DNA from: Ephydatia muelleri
Lineage: Eukaryota > Porifera > Demospongiae > Spongillida > Spongillidae
Direction of reading: 5' to 3'
NCBI GenBank assembly: GCA_013339895.1
Contig: JABACO010000017.1
Location: forward strand, 6,702,426 to 6,766,425
DNA: 64,000 nt
The position numbers and the translations under genes were made by a program. This document shows positions 1 to 12,800 of the stretch, piece after piece; the stretch's first letter is position 1, and the number at the start of each line of letters is the position of its first letter. The notes beneath the pieces are model-generated. The model ran no database searches. It was not told the origin of the DNA and saw nothing but the letters and a program-made list of their open reading frames with translations.

Positions 1-2180
1 TTTTACATCTGAGAGCAGCGTTACTTCTTCACAATCGCACACAGCCAGTACAGCATCGGTTGTAACCATAACCGAAGTCGATCGTGATACCAACGAATTT
101 GATATTGGTCTCTACATTCACCGCAGCAATTTCCCCGATCAGAGACGGTACGAGTTACTAACGAGGTGCTGGATTCCCCCAGAAAACTATGAATTTAAAG
201 CGGATGCATCGGGATCTCGTTCATTTCGCCAAATGTGGCTTAAAGACTACTCTCCTTGGTTGGATTATTCCCGTCACCTAAAAGGAGCTTTCTGCAAATT
301 CTGTGTTTTTCCTCAGAAAGTTTCAAGAGGTTTTCAAGGCAGTTTCATTGCTACACCTTTTACACGCTATAAAGACTTTCATTCCTATGCCAAAGAACAC
401 ACAAAATCAAGCTGGCATCAAGGCTCTCATGGAGATGCAACTAACTTCCTTAGCATATGTGAGAAAGCAGGTTTCTGTTGTTCAAAAACTGAGTGATGTT
501 TACAGGAAAACAATTGAAGACAATAGGAGGAAGCTATATCCAATTGTATCCAAAATAGTATTTTGTGGGACCCATGATCTTTCTTTACGTGGCATTCTAG
601 TTCTTGTGGGAACTTCTCCAATTTCGTATTGAATCTGGTGAGTGATAAATTCTAAAAAGCCAGATAGAGACAACTTCACATGCTGCACGATACACATGCA
701 TCTGTAAGGACCCAAAATGAAATAGTGGAGATTTGTGGAAGGCTACTGCAGTGTGATGTAGTTCATGCAGCCAATAATTCTGCAGCATTCTCAATATTGG
801 CTGATGAAACAGCAGACATATCAGGCAAAGAACAATTGTCATTGGCTGTTAGGTACATGGAAACAAATTTGGCAACTCCATGCATCCATGAGGAGTTTTT
901 GGGATATTTTCACATACATCAGGTGTCTGCAGAAGCAATAGCAAATGCACTTTTGGAAAGTTGCTTGGAAATTGGCCTGGACATGTCCAAATTGGTTGGA
1001 CAAGGTTATGATGGGTGTTCAGCTATGGCAGGAATAGAGGGAGGAATACAGGCTATTGTCAAATGAAAATTTCCAAAGGCATTTTTTGTTCACTGCTCAT
1101 CACACAGGCTGAATCTGGTTTTTAATGATTTAAACAGCCTTACCGATGTGCGAAATTCCGGCTGTTGGTACAATAAAGTCTGTGATCAAATTCTTTCATG
1201 ACAGCACTATACGACGCCACTTAATACCCAATGTACCAATGCTATGTGAAACTAGATGGATTGCCAAATACACAAGTATAAGAGTTTTCTTTGAGAACTT
1301 TGTTCAAACGCTACAAGAAATGAGCGAATCAGCTAGTGCTAGTGTAAATTGTTGACAAGAAGCACACCAGTTGGTTTGCTTAGTAACTGCATCATCTTGC
1401 ATAGTATGCCTAGTCATCATTGCAAAGTATGCATCAATGCTGGAGCCAACACAATTCTTGCAATCATTCAACTTGATCTGTTGAAAGTGCAGGGTCACTT
1501 TTATGAGCTTGTAGGCATAATGTCCAAACATAGGGAAGAGTGTGATGTCTACTTCAGAGAAAGCAAAGGAATTAGCTGATGACCTGGGTGTTGAAATTCA
1601 TATGCCCAGGTTGGTTTCAAGGCAAACTCATCGATCTAATCCACCATCTGACTCAGTTAAAGGATACTATCGAAGATCAGTGTAGGTACCTTACCTTCAT
1701 TCCATCATCTCATCTTTGCAGCTCAGATTCTCATCTGAAAATGCTCCCTGCTTTAGCATCTTAAAGCTTTACCCACCTGAAATGGCAAAACTTACTTTAG
1801 ATATTTCAAGCAACACATTCATTCTATATACCGATATGATAATTTTGTTGAGGAAGCAAACACATGGTACCAGGTGTGTGTAACAGGGGATTCCAAGTGA
1901 ACCAGTTGGGCTTCATTGACATGTTCAATGAGGCTGTACTGTTTCCTGCAGTGCGCAAGGCTATCTGTACAGCAATGGCCCTTCCTGTGTCAACATGCAC
2001 TGTTGAAAGATCATTTAGCACTTTAAGAAAGGTCAAAACGTGGCTACGTGCTACAATGACTTTGTATGATCAGTCTTCACAGGGAAAAGATTAACACTTC
2101 CAAACAACAGTTCATTGAAAGAGTGGTAACAGAATTTGGACGTGAACCAAGGCGCTTACATTTCTTTTCCAAGAATAGTA
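1..2180 (+). pseudogene. Decayed hAT-superfamily transposase (ZMYM1/DUF4371-like), 5' end outside window
   Basis: This is the relic of a DNA-transposon transposase of the type that gave rise to ZMYM1-like genes. The frame is open from base 2 to about 490 and holds a TTF-type zinc-finger motif (PWLDYSRHLKGAFCKFC). It then shifts near 470 into another frame (VYRKTIEDNRRKLYPI). The core follows at 680-1066 (FSILADETADISGKEQLSLA, then GLDMSKLVGQGYDGCSAMAG). Next come the stretch around 1230-1260 (HLIPNVPMLCETRW), a segment at 1470-1660 (MPRLVSRQTHRSN across a frame change) and the C-terminal dimerisation region near 1975-2160 (LPVSTCTVERSFSTLRKVKT, then EPRRLHFF). At least four frameshifts or stops show it is dead. 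The family call is secure; the 5' part and left terminus lie before the window. Confidence 0.9.
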
Positions 2181-2364
2181 TGTTGTATGCTTCTTCATTG
2201 CGCATCTGTATAAGTTGATTTTAACCTTGTCTCTATAGTACATCATCACATTATGCATTCAATGCAGCACACACCAGTAGAGGTATATATTGCAAGTATA
2301 TAGCGCAGCTGGAAACACAGATTTTGCTCTGAAACTGTATGAAAACATGAGTTTCGTGCATAAA

Positions 2365-2427
2365 TATATGGGTAGGGGGCACACCCACCTCCTGCACCCT
2401 CCCCCTGGGTGATCTCTTTTCTTCATT

Positions 2428-2459
<32 letters not shown>

Positions 2460-2490
2460 TGGAAATATAAGAGCGGACGCCTATGTTGGT
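2365..2490. repeat. hAT-type subterminal region with C29 tract
   Basis: A GC-rich segment (GGGGGCACACCCACCTCC, CACCCTCCCCCT) leads to an uninterrupted run of 29 C at 2430-2458. It is followed by a weak match to a hAT end (GCGGACGCC near 2474). Similar C-rich subterminal sequence occurs at 4400-4470 and 17755-17880, inside hAT elements with recognisable ends. It is probably the 3' end of the element whose transposase lies just upstream. Nothing recognisable fills 2490-3180. Confidence 0.55.
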
Positions 2491-3207
2491 ATTACTTGGT
2501 ACTTTGTTCAGCAAGGGCCCGTTATTTTCCATCGTAGACCGTATATGTTAAATTAGATTACATTACTTGCTACTGGCTCCTTTTAGTTTTCTTGTTTGGT
2601 AAGGACAAATTTCTTGTGCCAGGAGTCCTGTCAGACAGGAGTAGCATTTTGTACTGCCCAAGTCTTATTTGGTAGTCAACTGCCAATACATAGCTCGAGA
2701 TCAATTGATCACAAAATTGCAAATGCCGACCAATTCTGAAGCTATTGGAGCAATTTTCATTCTTTAAAAGTGTTCCTGTCCCGAGTTATGCCTTGTCAAG
2801 GAGGATAATTCCGGGACTGGGTACGCGGACGGGCAGTACCCTTTCGTCCTCTAAAACCACGCAGTTTTGCCACATAACACAACAACGAAACTGCTCTTTT
2901 TTGTCTTTTCGTTCGATTTAAATAACAAGCTAAACAATTCGATCGTCGGGAGTCTCGTTAAGTAAGTAGTCGTGTGTTTTTAATGACTTAATGCATAGTC
3001 GGGGTCAAATCCTGTATGGAAGTTTGTAGCGAAACTTCCGATGCACAACGCATAATACATTTTGTAGCGCCGGTTGAATGCAGCGTACGTATAAGCATAG
3101 GTCCCCCCAGAAGGTATTGCATGCTGCTGAATCGAAATGTACCGCGGAGAACACAATATTAGACACGTTCTATGCGGAGTGGATCAGTATTTAAAAAGGG
3201 GGATCCT

Positions 3208-4495
3208 CTGGGGGATACAGGGGGGGGGGGGGGGTCGGTGGTGTCCGGCCCCCCCCCCCCCCCCCCCCCCCCTCAGACCTGATGATGAATAAAATTAAAG
3301 ATTAATACTTTATCATTAGTGAAACCAATTAACAACATCCCACGTGATATTCATTGTTCTAGAGAGCGTTATGGCAAGCAAGCGGGCGCGGAAAGTATCT
3401 TGAATTACTTTTCAAAGAAAGCAAAAGGTAATTTATGCGTACAGGAATCGCGCGCCTGTCATGACTTCACCCACCCGATCGCGTTATCTCATTACGTGAA
3501 TGCAGCTGCGTGAACATGCATGCACACACTACTTCTCCCCCCCCCCCCCCCCCCCCGCAGTCCTATTAGAAATCGATCCAACCCCCCCCCCCCCTCCCGT
3601 CCCCCTCCTTTCAGACTTACCTCGCTACGGGCCTGGAGTTTCTTTTTTATATCATTATTATCTTTTTTGACACATGCAGATATGGGTAAGACGCAAGATG
3701 AGGACATTGTGCATGCCTATAACTTGATACACAGTGTCATCAGTGATATTGCAATTTTCAGAGAGAACATTGAAAAGATTTTCATGATTGGTTTATGGAT
3801 GCTAGCAGAATTGGTAGTGAGTTAGGCATAGTCCTTGCAGTTTCACGTCTATCTGGAAGACAACACACAGGGCTAATGCAGGTCCAGAAAATCCAGATCC
3901 TGAAGTTTATTACAAATTAATGTGGCAATTGATTCTGGATCATGGAACGTGCAAGAACTAAACAATAGTTTCATCGTGACAGTATGGTTGGTAGTCACTT
4001 ATTTTATCTAGCTCCAACATTAATAATTAAATCACAGTGATTAACAAGATCTTGCAAAAATGTTTGTTGTTTTGGGGAACGTGATTTACCTAGTGCTTGT
4101 CATCACTTCTATCTGAATTAAAACAGTGGCAACGTTTTTGGAACTAAAAATCTGAATCCCTTGATAACATCATTCCTGCAGATCTGGCACATTGTATCCA
4201 TGCAGCTGATAAGATGTTTTCCCCAACATACAGTACTATTAATTATTGCCTGCACTACTCATAAATTTTAGGATACGCATTTATGAGTTGCACTGAGAAT
4301 AGAGTCCCCCAAACCGAACCACGCACAGTATTCGCCGCCCTTTTCAAGTTTCTATAGAATGTCACCAATTATGTGCGGGATTACGAAGCTTGCCGCGCTT
4401 CGCGCGGGAGGGGGGCACATCCCCCTCCCGCACCCTCCCCCTATTAAATTATTCATGTCGGACCCCCCCTTCCAGAATTCCTGTATCCGCCCCTG
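3208..4495 (+). mobile_element. Internally deleted hAT element with 5-bp target-site duplication
   Basis: The right end, read inward on the minus strand, is CAGGGGCGGATACAGG, ending at 4495. The left end at 3208 is a slightly decayed version (CTGGGGGATACAGGGG). Both are flanked by ATCCT (3203-3207 and 4496-4500), a 5-bp target-site duplication. A G15 run (3220-3234) and a C24 run (3249-3272) sit just inside the left end and could fold back on each other. A second C tract of 20 lies at 3537-3556, directly before a GCAG splice-acceptor-like site. Interior transposase remnants are listed separately. Confidence 0.7.
3319..4260 (+). pseudogene. hAT transposase remnant inside the 3208-4495 element
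   Basis: Pieces of a ZMYM1/DUF4371-type transposase can be read in several frames. At 3395-3430 there is a SILNYFSKKAKG N-terminal-type motif. After a possible intron, 3675-3900 reads DEDIVHAYNLIHSVISDIA, then HDWFMDASRIGSELGI and VSRLSGRQ. Around 4175-4250 there is ADLAHCIHAADKMFP, a typical C-terminal stretch. Most of the catalytic core is missing and the frames are broken, so it cannot encode an active enzyme. It is a different subfamily from the relic at the start of the window. Confidence 0.75.
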
Positions 4496-5419
4496 ATCCT
4501 AGTCACATTACATGTCAAATGTACAGGAAAAGCAATTAATTAATATGCTTAATCCATAATCGCATTTCCTCTCCCTCTTCCTGCTCTCTCTATTTTGCTC
4601 CTCCTCAGTAGGTGTAGTGTAAATAATAATACGCAGCATGAACCAATTAGTTGGAAATTATAAATATTCACCTGCGCATTTTCCAGCATCCAATAATAAT
4701 TACACACTGTAAGGACGAAGTTTGAAAATATTTTTGTCATATTAAACTTTTACTGACAAAACACAATATTTGTTGTGCTGAAACTCACTGATACACAAAT
4801 AATTGCAACACACCGATTGGTGTACTGATGACAATGATAAGACTTTCCCACAATAACCGATAAGCCCTCAGCCGAATGTGCTAGGGATGATAGAAAGTAG
4901 ATTTTTATTTTTTAGCTTCAATACTAATCTACACAGTACACATGACTGTAAAGGAAGTATCATATCATGGACAATAATATACAGATGTTCGTTCGCCACT
5001 TAAATTTTAAACGAAACAGTGGGTATAGGGAAAATGCCTTGCAGAGATTGGCCAGAACTGGTGGACATCTGGCGAGCGGCATGTCAGTTAAAATGCCTGG
5101 CCTTTCAGTTGGCAAAAGCAGCAAGTTTAATCCTCATTTTTTGATAGTGGTTGTATAGAAGTTTATTTAATTTACAAAATGTCATTATATTCCGTTGCAG
5201 TATTTTGCCTCATTATTTGCTATTATTAATTCGTGTGGCATGATACCGCTCCTGTAAGACTCATCCTTTAGCATAGGTATGTGAAGCAAGGAATCTTAAA
5301 TCGTATTCATTTTAGTGGACGTTTTCCTTCGTAATAAGGTTGCTGAATTGTTTGGTCCAAATGGTTTTGACGATTTATGTCACTGAATGTTGGTTACATT
5401 CTGATGACGTGCTTGCAGC

Positions 5420-7640
5420 TCTCCCGTGCTCCATGCACTGTTTATAGGAAGGACAATGGTGGTGTGGCTGTTTTGTGTTAAGAAAATCTTTAGCTGATCG
5501 TTTGTCAAACCACTGGAATGCTTAGAAATTGATCTACTGTTTGCCAGAAATGTCAGTCATAGTGGGCGTGTTTTTATTATTCTCCAACTTTGGTCAACAT
5601 CTCTCTTGATAGATACTTTTATCTATACCGAACCCCATTAGGCAAACTTTCTGTTGTTGTGCCATTCTCCATTGAGTTGTGATCATACATTATTGATTTT
5701 TCGATTCTTTGTCCTACATTCCTTCTACCTGATTCATGGAGGGTGATTTCATAATTGGTTACTATCCTTCCCGGGGCTGTGCATTGTTTACCACAGTACA
5801 GACCAATACATGTAGATGATGTGTGACATTCTGAGTGATTGCATAACCTTGGCGTTCTATTAGAACAATCTTATGCACATTCGTTCCTTTGCTTGCATGC
5901 AAGGAAAACAAAGTTGTATCACAAATGTCTGCCTATTACTGGCAAGTTTCACAGGAGTATGATAATTCTGTTAGAGCTTTTTTTATGCCAAAGAATACAG
6001 TGTTATAAGCAGCGGATTGTCTCTATTGTATGCGTATGTCAACTCCAAACGTGTTTGGTTACAATCTTCCTCATCTTTATTGCTACATCAAATGTTGAAA
6101 AGTGTGACTTGCTTAATAGGTACATGCATTTTGCTGCTGTGTCACAAGAGATGATGGCACTATTCCCACTTTTCTAGAAGTGTTCTTGAAAGTGTAGATT
6201 ATGTTTTCACCTGACATTTAACTGCTCACCCAATACCTGATGGACTTTGCATACTTTCTCATGCATATCCATTGCAGATGGAATTCTCTATTCTGTTTGA
6301 ACTTTCAATACAACATGGCAGAAAATAGCTCATGCAGGCCCAGTATTTAAAAAGGGGTTCCTCTTTGCCAACTAATTTTCATTCTCTATCTTTCTTACAC
6401 GTATTGCATGGGGTTATGGAATGTATAATTGCAGAATCAATGTCCTTCAGGCCAATTCATTGATTCCAAAAGAACAAAATGGTTTTCTTCAACATGCACT
6501 AAGCTTATAGCTTCTTTAAATGAGGGTCATTGCATATCAGCGTCTCAAGATTGATGCAGTATATATAAACTTGGCAAAGACATTTTTTTCTATTTCTCAT
6601 TCAAATGCGAATTACTTCTTAAAGTTGCTGCCTATAGCATCAATTCTCGCTTATTGCTGCTGGATTGCTTTTTATTGTTTGCCAACCGTGCAGATCAATC
6701 GATGCTGATGTCGAGTTCTCATTGGAGTGCCTCAAAATCAATATTCTTGCTCTAGATCAATGACCTCCCTGAAGCCTTCAAAGTAATGTTGGTGTGAAAA
6801 TCTTTGCTGATAATACCAAACTGTATTATGCTCATGGCTACCCTGACGATTGCGCTTTCTTAGCTAGATTTGTACACGGTTATCAAAATGGCAACTACAT
6901 GTGGGTGTGGCCTTCAATCAATATCATTTGGCAAGTTAAACATATCACCTGTGCCCTATTCACTGAATGTTGTAACTTGTATATGAGATTATGGAGTTTA
7001 TATTTGATCTAACCTTAAAACCAATTGTGCGTTGTTCGTACATAGCATCAAATTAGGCATTTAGCCATTGTGCTCTTCTTTTGAAGGTATTTCATGTGTC
7101 TGAGATATGGTTAAGGCTTTCAAAATTTATGTTAAGCCTATCCTTGAATCCTGTACTCACGTTTGGAATCCTTGGCTCATGCATTGAGGACATTGGCTCA
7201 GGCATTAAGGGCATTGGCTCAGGCATTAAAGGCATTGGCTCAGGCATTAAGGGCATTGGCTCATGCATTAAGGGCATTGGCTCATGCATTAAAGGCATTG
7301 AAAAGTATGTGTAAAAGAGCTAACATTCCGTCTTTGGATTGCGCAAATCGGGAAAGAAGTCTGAATCTGTCATTGTTTGAGTACCAGTGACCTTAAGTGG
7401 TGTGCTTTTTAAGATTGTGCATGATTGGGTCTTACATATGGCAGTCTTTGGAAGTCATTCGCTGCAATCGCATTAAAAACTTCTTTCTCGTGTTAGTTAT
7501 ATAATCAATTTGGAATTCACTCACGGCACGAAAATGTCATCACTGCCAAAAACTTTTTCCTCTTCAATTCAAAGCTGAATTTTTCCCCATTTGCAAAAGT
7601 CTTTCCATATAAATAGCAGTTATACCGTATAAGTGCATTA
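5420..7640 (+). pseudogene. Decayed non-LTR retrotransposon (LINE, Jockey/CR1-like RT)
   Basis: Reverse-transcriptase blocks occur in order but in shifting frames. PVFKKG is near 6340-6360, LIPKEQNGF near 6455-6485, and DAVYINLAKTF near 6553-6585 (the first catalytic Asp region). INDLPEAF follows near 6757, then KIFADNTKLYYAHG near 6800 (the FADD box, with Asn replacing the second Asp), VKAFKIYVKPILESCTHVWN near 7110-7170, and RSLNLSLFEYQ near 7350. A possible endonuclease trace (YRKDNGGVAV) is near 5445. Multiple stops show it is inactive. The boundaries are approximate; the RT identification is firm, the clade is not. Confidence 0.75.
7172..7300 (+). repeat. 21-bp minisatellite, about six copies
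   Basis: Units of the form GGCTCAGGCATTAAGGGCATT repeat head to tail with few substitutions. The array sits inside the LINE pseudogene, between the HVWN block and the following C-terminal RT sequence. The 7-residue period produces an open but meaningless Gly-Ile-Lys-rich frame. Confidence 0.9.
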
Positions 7641-9177
7641 TTTGCTTTCTTTGTCTTTGTATGCACAGAAATGAAATTAAAAATAATGATGGGCTAAGTA
7701 ACTGAGTTTGATTCAGTGTACTGCTTTAGTCACTAAAACTTTAAGCTACATTATTGCGCTAAACATTTATCTTTCTTGCATAGTCGAGTGATGTACCTTG
7801 CATAGTCGAGTAATGTACTTTGTTTGCTGCAATAAAAGTACGAACATTTTCGAACCAATGCAGTACAATACAGCATAATTTGTATTCTTGCATACCATAT
7901 GCCCTTGGCTGTACAGTAAATTAATACATATAATAATTATGAAGTACTGCTGTATTCAACAGTTAATTGATCAGTGAGTGTTGAACAACTGTGCAATCGT
8001 GTAATCGAAATAATACTTCAGACATATATTTGCACATCTACTGCAATACAAATGCATTTCATAGAAATTCATCACAACTAAGTTCTCTCTCAAGAACTGG
8101 ATTTGATTAGGTGTAATTTTTGGTGGTCCAAACAGCAAGGGAAAATATCGCCTGGTTATAGCAGTACTAAGCAGGTTAGTCCTTACATTTTTGCAAAATG
8201 CCACATGCATGCAGGCTTTGCAAGGTATGCGAATTGCAAGACTGTATTTGCATCAGATCCCACTGTATATCACTTGCTGTACTCTTATTATTGCAGTGTG
8301 TTGTTTTGGAGATGGCAATGTGGTATTCAGCCTTGGTCGCATCAGAGCTTGTTAAGAAAACTGTTATACTATTTGGTGATGTGGATAGAAGGCTTACTCC
8401 TGGTGGCTGTGGCTGATCTATTAAAATGTGGACAATATACAGTAACAAGAAACGAATAAACAAATCAATCAATTATTTTGGCTGCTGAGTATTGCATGGA
8501 AGAGTTAAATGTATTTAGATTGCCTACATGCGTGCTGCATCAACGTCATTCTGCTCTCAACGCCCAAAGACCTAAGAGGTTGTGACTCATCTGGAGAGGA
8601 GCTAAGAGTTTCAACAGTTTTTTCCCTATATTCAAAAGCGCATTTCATCAAACATGACTGTAATGATGAAAAGCACCAGCTGAACAGTCCATGGTGGACA
8701 CAGAATATTAGTTGAAATATGCACAAACACAGCTACCAACATGTGCTATCATGCCACCACGCAGAATGTTTACTTGTTGCAATTTGAACTAGTATCCATC
8801 GGCGGAACATTAATAGCTACTATTATGGAATATCTTTCATTGGTACATTTTTTTCATGCTGTTATTATATTGCTGCACGATAAAGTAATAGCATAATGAT
8901 AGTATTCTTACCTGGAGAATACAATGTGAGGCTGGAATTTTCCACAGCACGAATTAGGCCACACGTGATGTTAACGGGCATTCTCTGATTGCTTGTCACA
9001 GACATGTTTAAATTCGACTTATTGCACGCACAGCTGGAGTGTAAAGGATGTATACACTTCGCGTAGAGCTTGCGCACAATCGGACTCCAGATAGCGCTTA
9101 ACATTATGATCACTACTACACGAGGATACAATTGACAACACTTTCAATAGGACTTAGCATACTCAACCTTTATATAA

Positions 9178-9498
9178 GGGGGCTTGTCCAAACTACTTTT
9201 GGAAAAAATAGCGTCATTGCGACGTTAACATATTAACCCCCCCCCCCCCCCCCCCCCCCCTTAACGTCATACTCAATAAACTTTTCGTACGCGTCTCGTG
9301 GCACCTTGTAAATGTGTTGCACATCTTTCAATACTCCTCCGAAAAGTGTAGTCTGAATAGACATAACTGCTGCCACTAGAGTCAACGCTGCTACAATAAA
9401 ATTTTCTTAGCGTCATAGCCTTAACCCCCCCCCCCCCCCCCCCCCCCCTAACCTCACAATGACGCTAATTTTTCCTAATATAGTTTGGACAAGCCCCC
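9178..9498. mobile_element. PIF/Harbinger-like MITE with TAA duplication
   Basis: Inverted ends GGGGGCTTGTCCAAACTA (9178-9195 and its complement at 9481-9498) are flanked by TAA on both sides (9175-9177, 9499-9501). GG-rich ends with a 3-bp TWA duplication are the PIF/Harbinger signature. Subterminal parts also pair (AGCGTCATTG against CAATGACGCT). Two C24 tracts (9237-9260, 9425-9448) lie symmetrically inside. There is no coding capacity; it is non-autonomous. Confidence 0.75.
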
Positions 9499-9614
9499 TA
9501 AGCTTAAATGGCCTAGGCAGGCATAGTTCTGCTCAAACAAGCCAAAACCTGCACACTCCTGCTATCATAGCAATTCACACCTGATGTGTCAAGATTAGGT
9601 CCTTCCCCCTTCTC

Positions 9615-9845
9615 CTGCGAAGCATTGTCCTCCGCACTGTCCAGAGCATCAGCATTTGCATGATGCACGATATTCGACCTTGTACTGGTAAGGCTGTAAA
9701 GCCAGGCTCCACCGTGTCAGTCTGCTGTTATTATCCTTTAAGCGGTCCAACCACTCCAAGGACCTGTGGTCTGCACACTCAAACCGGCGCAAATTGATGA
9801 AACGCGTGACAGCAAGCAGGGAGATGGTGGGGGCCCGCAATCTAT
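9615..9845 (-). pseudogene. Ty3/gypsy RNase H fragment
   Basis: Minus-strand translation gives the end of a gypsy-type RNase H domain: RRFECADHRSLEWLDRLKDN, then SRLTRWSLALQPYQYKVEYR. The DHRSL and TRWSL..QPY blocks are diagnostic of Ty3/gypsy pol. The flanks carry no LTRs or integrase that I can see, so it is an isolated fragment. Confidence 0.75.
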
Positions 9846-9849
9846 GCAT

Positions 9850-12800
9850 TTGCGGTGGAGGTTGGGCTCGGCCATGTGATTATGTCTGAGTTAATAGGGG
9901 TTGGGCTCCCAAAGGTGTGGCCTGGGACCGCGGCTCTATTTGCGCATGCAGCATTCACTGCACATAGTAAATTTACGTTCTTTTCATTTCGCGGCGTAAA
10001 ATTTTGTACTTCGTTTTCTAAATACATGAGTAAATAGGCTTCACTTTCAAACTTGTTGTTTTGTTAGCTCGATAAATTAAAATAATATAGACTAATTCAC
10101 GATCTTAGTTCAAAATATCTACATCCTATCAAAAGCTATTTCGGTTCACATGTCCTATTCATTTTGTATGTAGCTAGTTTCGAGTTGTTGACTTCCTCTG
10201 TTATTCTGATTCTCTTTAATAGTAGGATTGTAGATTCCTTCTCTGTATAAGGGGAAGAAGCCACTGAAATACAAACTTACTGTATGCATGTAAAAATAAA
10301 ACAAATCAGAACAGCACGAAGCGATGTGTGGAGTGAATTACACAAATACATGTGTATTTTAGCTAGCTAAAAGGCAGCTAGTTCTTGTAGGAAGTACCGC
10401 AGAAGGGAGGAACCACTCAGAGATACTATATGACACTGTTATAATCTGTTATGGCATAACGCATAGTACATTTTGCAGCGTTGAATACGTATCAGCGGCA
10501 TGCAGCAACTGTGATGGTATTATAATTATAATGGGGGATTGTTTCCGCGAAAAGGGACCTAACGATAAACTTTCATTATAAAATTTCGCAAAAGAAATGT
10601 AACGCTTGCGTTGAAATGTATGGCTAATTCAAAATTCAGCGTCTTACAACTCCATGACAGATACTCCGATTCTCAGTGCAATGTGTGAGGCCATTTCAGA
10701 TTGCTAGAATATCAATTATTGAACAAACATGCGTTACGACCCTTTTTACGGAAACGATCTCAATGTCTGAATCATTATAATTATGTTCTCTCCGCTTATT
10801 CACATTCAGTCAATAACGCCCATCAAGCATACCCCTTGTTCCTCCTAGGCCAGTACCTTGAATCTCTCGTGACAGTTAGATACTTAAAACTTTTATTTGC
10901 GTATGTGTATGACATAAATGTGCTGCTAATTTGGTGCTATGGCTGTAAGGCGTAAACAAATATGCAGGATATGACCAAAACATTAATATGAATGTAAAAA
11001 CATTTGTGGAATCGTTTCCCCGCGAAGAGGTACTCAGCGCATGTGTTTTCAAGATTTCAATTTAAATTCTAGAGTCTGAAATGTCTCTACACATTGCTTC
11101 TTACACACTGAGAATCGGAATATCTGTCGTGGAGTCAGGTGTAAGGGTCTGAATTTTTGTTTATCCATGTGATGAAAAATTATGCCAACAAGGGCTGTCT
11201 ATAATCAGTAAGCCAGCATGCGCTTATAACGCTCTCATGCAGAGTTCTTACATTGGTTAATACATGTAAGTGCATCTGTCTTAAAAACCGGTCAATGCAT
11301 GCACTATAATTCAGTGTGGTCCCGTATACGTTAGTGCAAAATGAATAATTGAGTATGGAAACAATGGTTTTCTATCATCATTAAGCTTGCGCTTATAAAC
11401 GTTTTTACGCTTATAAACGCTTTATTGCAGAGTAACTATTGGCTAATAAGTTCACCAGTCTTAAAATCGGTCACAAGTCAGTGGGGCCCCGTTTATACAT
11501 ATATATTGTTTCTGATCAGAGCATAACAGGTACAGCAAGAAAACCTGAGTGATTGTGGATTGTTTGTTTGTAAAGTAAATAGTTTGCAATTATTAATTAA
11601 TATTTGGATTGTATAGATTGCTGAGACAAATTCAAATTCCAAACCTGTGACATTCACTGTTAGTGACTGTTCTATTTCAGTTAACAGTAAAAATTCAGTG
11701 CAGACAGCACCTAGTAGCTTTCAATATGGTTGCTTATGCAACTATTTCAAGGTACCAATCACGTATTTTGTATTAATACTCCAAATGAGAAATTCAATGC
11801 ATGTGTACTTGAAAACAAACTGATGTCAAACATTGACTTTTAAGAAGTTTGAGCCAGCAGAGATGGCATTTGAACAACAAAATGGACAGTTGTGTGTGTA
11901 TGGTAAGCAAGCTTTATATTAGATAGAGGGGGTGGTAAGAATTTTTTTTTTAATTTCAGGTTCAGTCAAATTCTTGTTAAGCAGAAATCTTAAAGACAAC
12001 ATACTAAGCCTCACATTGCACAGTAGTGTCAAGAATGATTTGGATATGTGCAGTAAATAAGCACTACCACCTAATCAGCCAAACTATAACCATCTCTATT
12101 GAACAGGAGTATGCTGCCTCAACATTTGACACAAAGTAATTTGTGCCGATTTGCAAATCTGAATGCACAATAAAAATTACATAATCTATTTAGGTAACTT
12201 CTTATACCATTTATGGTAGCCAGACAACGTATTGAGGTATAAAATCAGACTTTTGTAGAAGACATGTATTCATTAAATGTTTTGTATCCTATAATAGCCA
12301 CATTTGTGGTTGGTATGCAAAACAAAAACAGTGAGGTAAAAGGAACTGTGTTTGAAATTGATGGGCAAAATGCCCACTTGCATAGAAATAGTGCTGCTGG
12401 TTAGTAAAGGCATTTGAATCTCTGGTAAGATGTATCATGCATTATATATACACTTTTTCAAACATTTGTTTGTTGCAGAATAAAGAGAACTAATCTAAGA
12501 TACACCAAATCTGGGTTCACTTTTGCTCTTAATAACCTAGTTTCTGTGGTACACATATTTGAGCAAATGACGTGTAAATCTAATCATTCCTACAAACTCA
12601 GGCCATGATTATCATGGCACTATGAAGTTGCTTATGATCTGGCTGGTGAACAAAACAGAAATAAACACTGCCATCAAATATAAATCAGTTCTCACTGTGA
12701 TGAAGGACTTATTTCAAGAAGGTGTGTGTTTTGATATGCAAGCTAATGTTCTTAGACAATTGAGTTTGTAATAGTAGCAAACTGAGAAGAGTATAGTTAT

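Larger units (their letters stand above)
4549..9041 (-). pseudogene. R0: truncated Ig-like/FN3 receptor gene copy
   Basis: This is a degenerate paralogue of R1 (13805-19845). Matching parts, 5' to 3': the last third of the Ig-like exon (9041-8912, ending at the same CCAG/GTAAGAAT donor); the first half of the FN3 exon (8417-8285, with the same TAG/ATCAGCCACAGCC acceptor), which loses homology after HCNNK; a TM-like exon (4880-4789); a short exon (4706-4672, CVIIIGCWKMR); and a tail exon (4603-4549, RSKIERAGRGRGNAIMD then stop). The missing half of the Ig exon, the truncated FN3 exon, the absent FN3b exons and the loss of hydrophobic character in the TM frame mark it as dead. A LINE pseudogene sits in the middle. 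It preserves the pre-microsatellite form of the tail. Confidence 0.8.

Noticed and set aside
5839..6177. 112-codon plus-strand frame
   Set aside because: Lies in the decayed LINE interval and shows no domain of its own.
7172..7300. CRISPR-like or satellite array
   Set aside because: Units are contiguous without unique spacers and the genome is eukaryotic.
7081..7314. Gly-Ile-Lys repeat protein
   Set aside because: A frame through the 21-bp minisatellite inside a LINE pseudogene.
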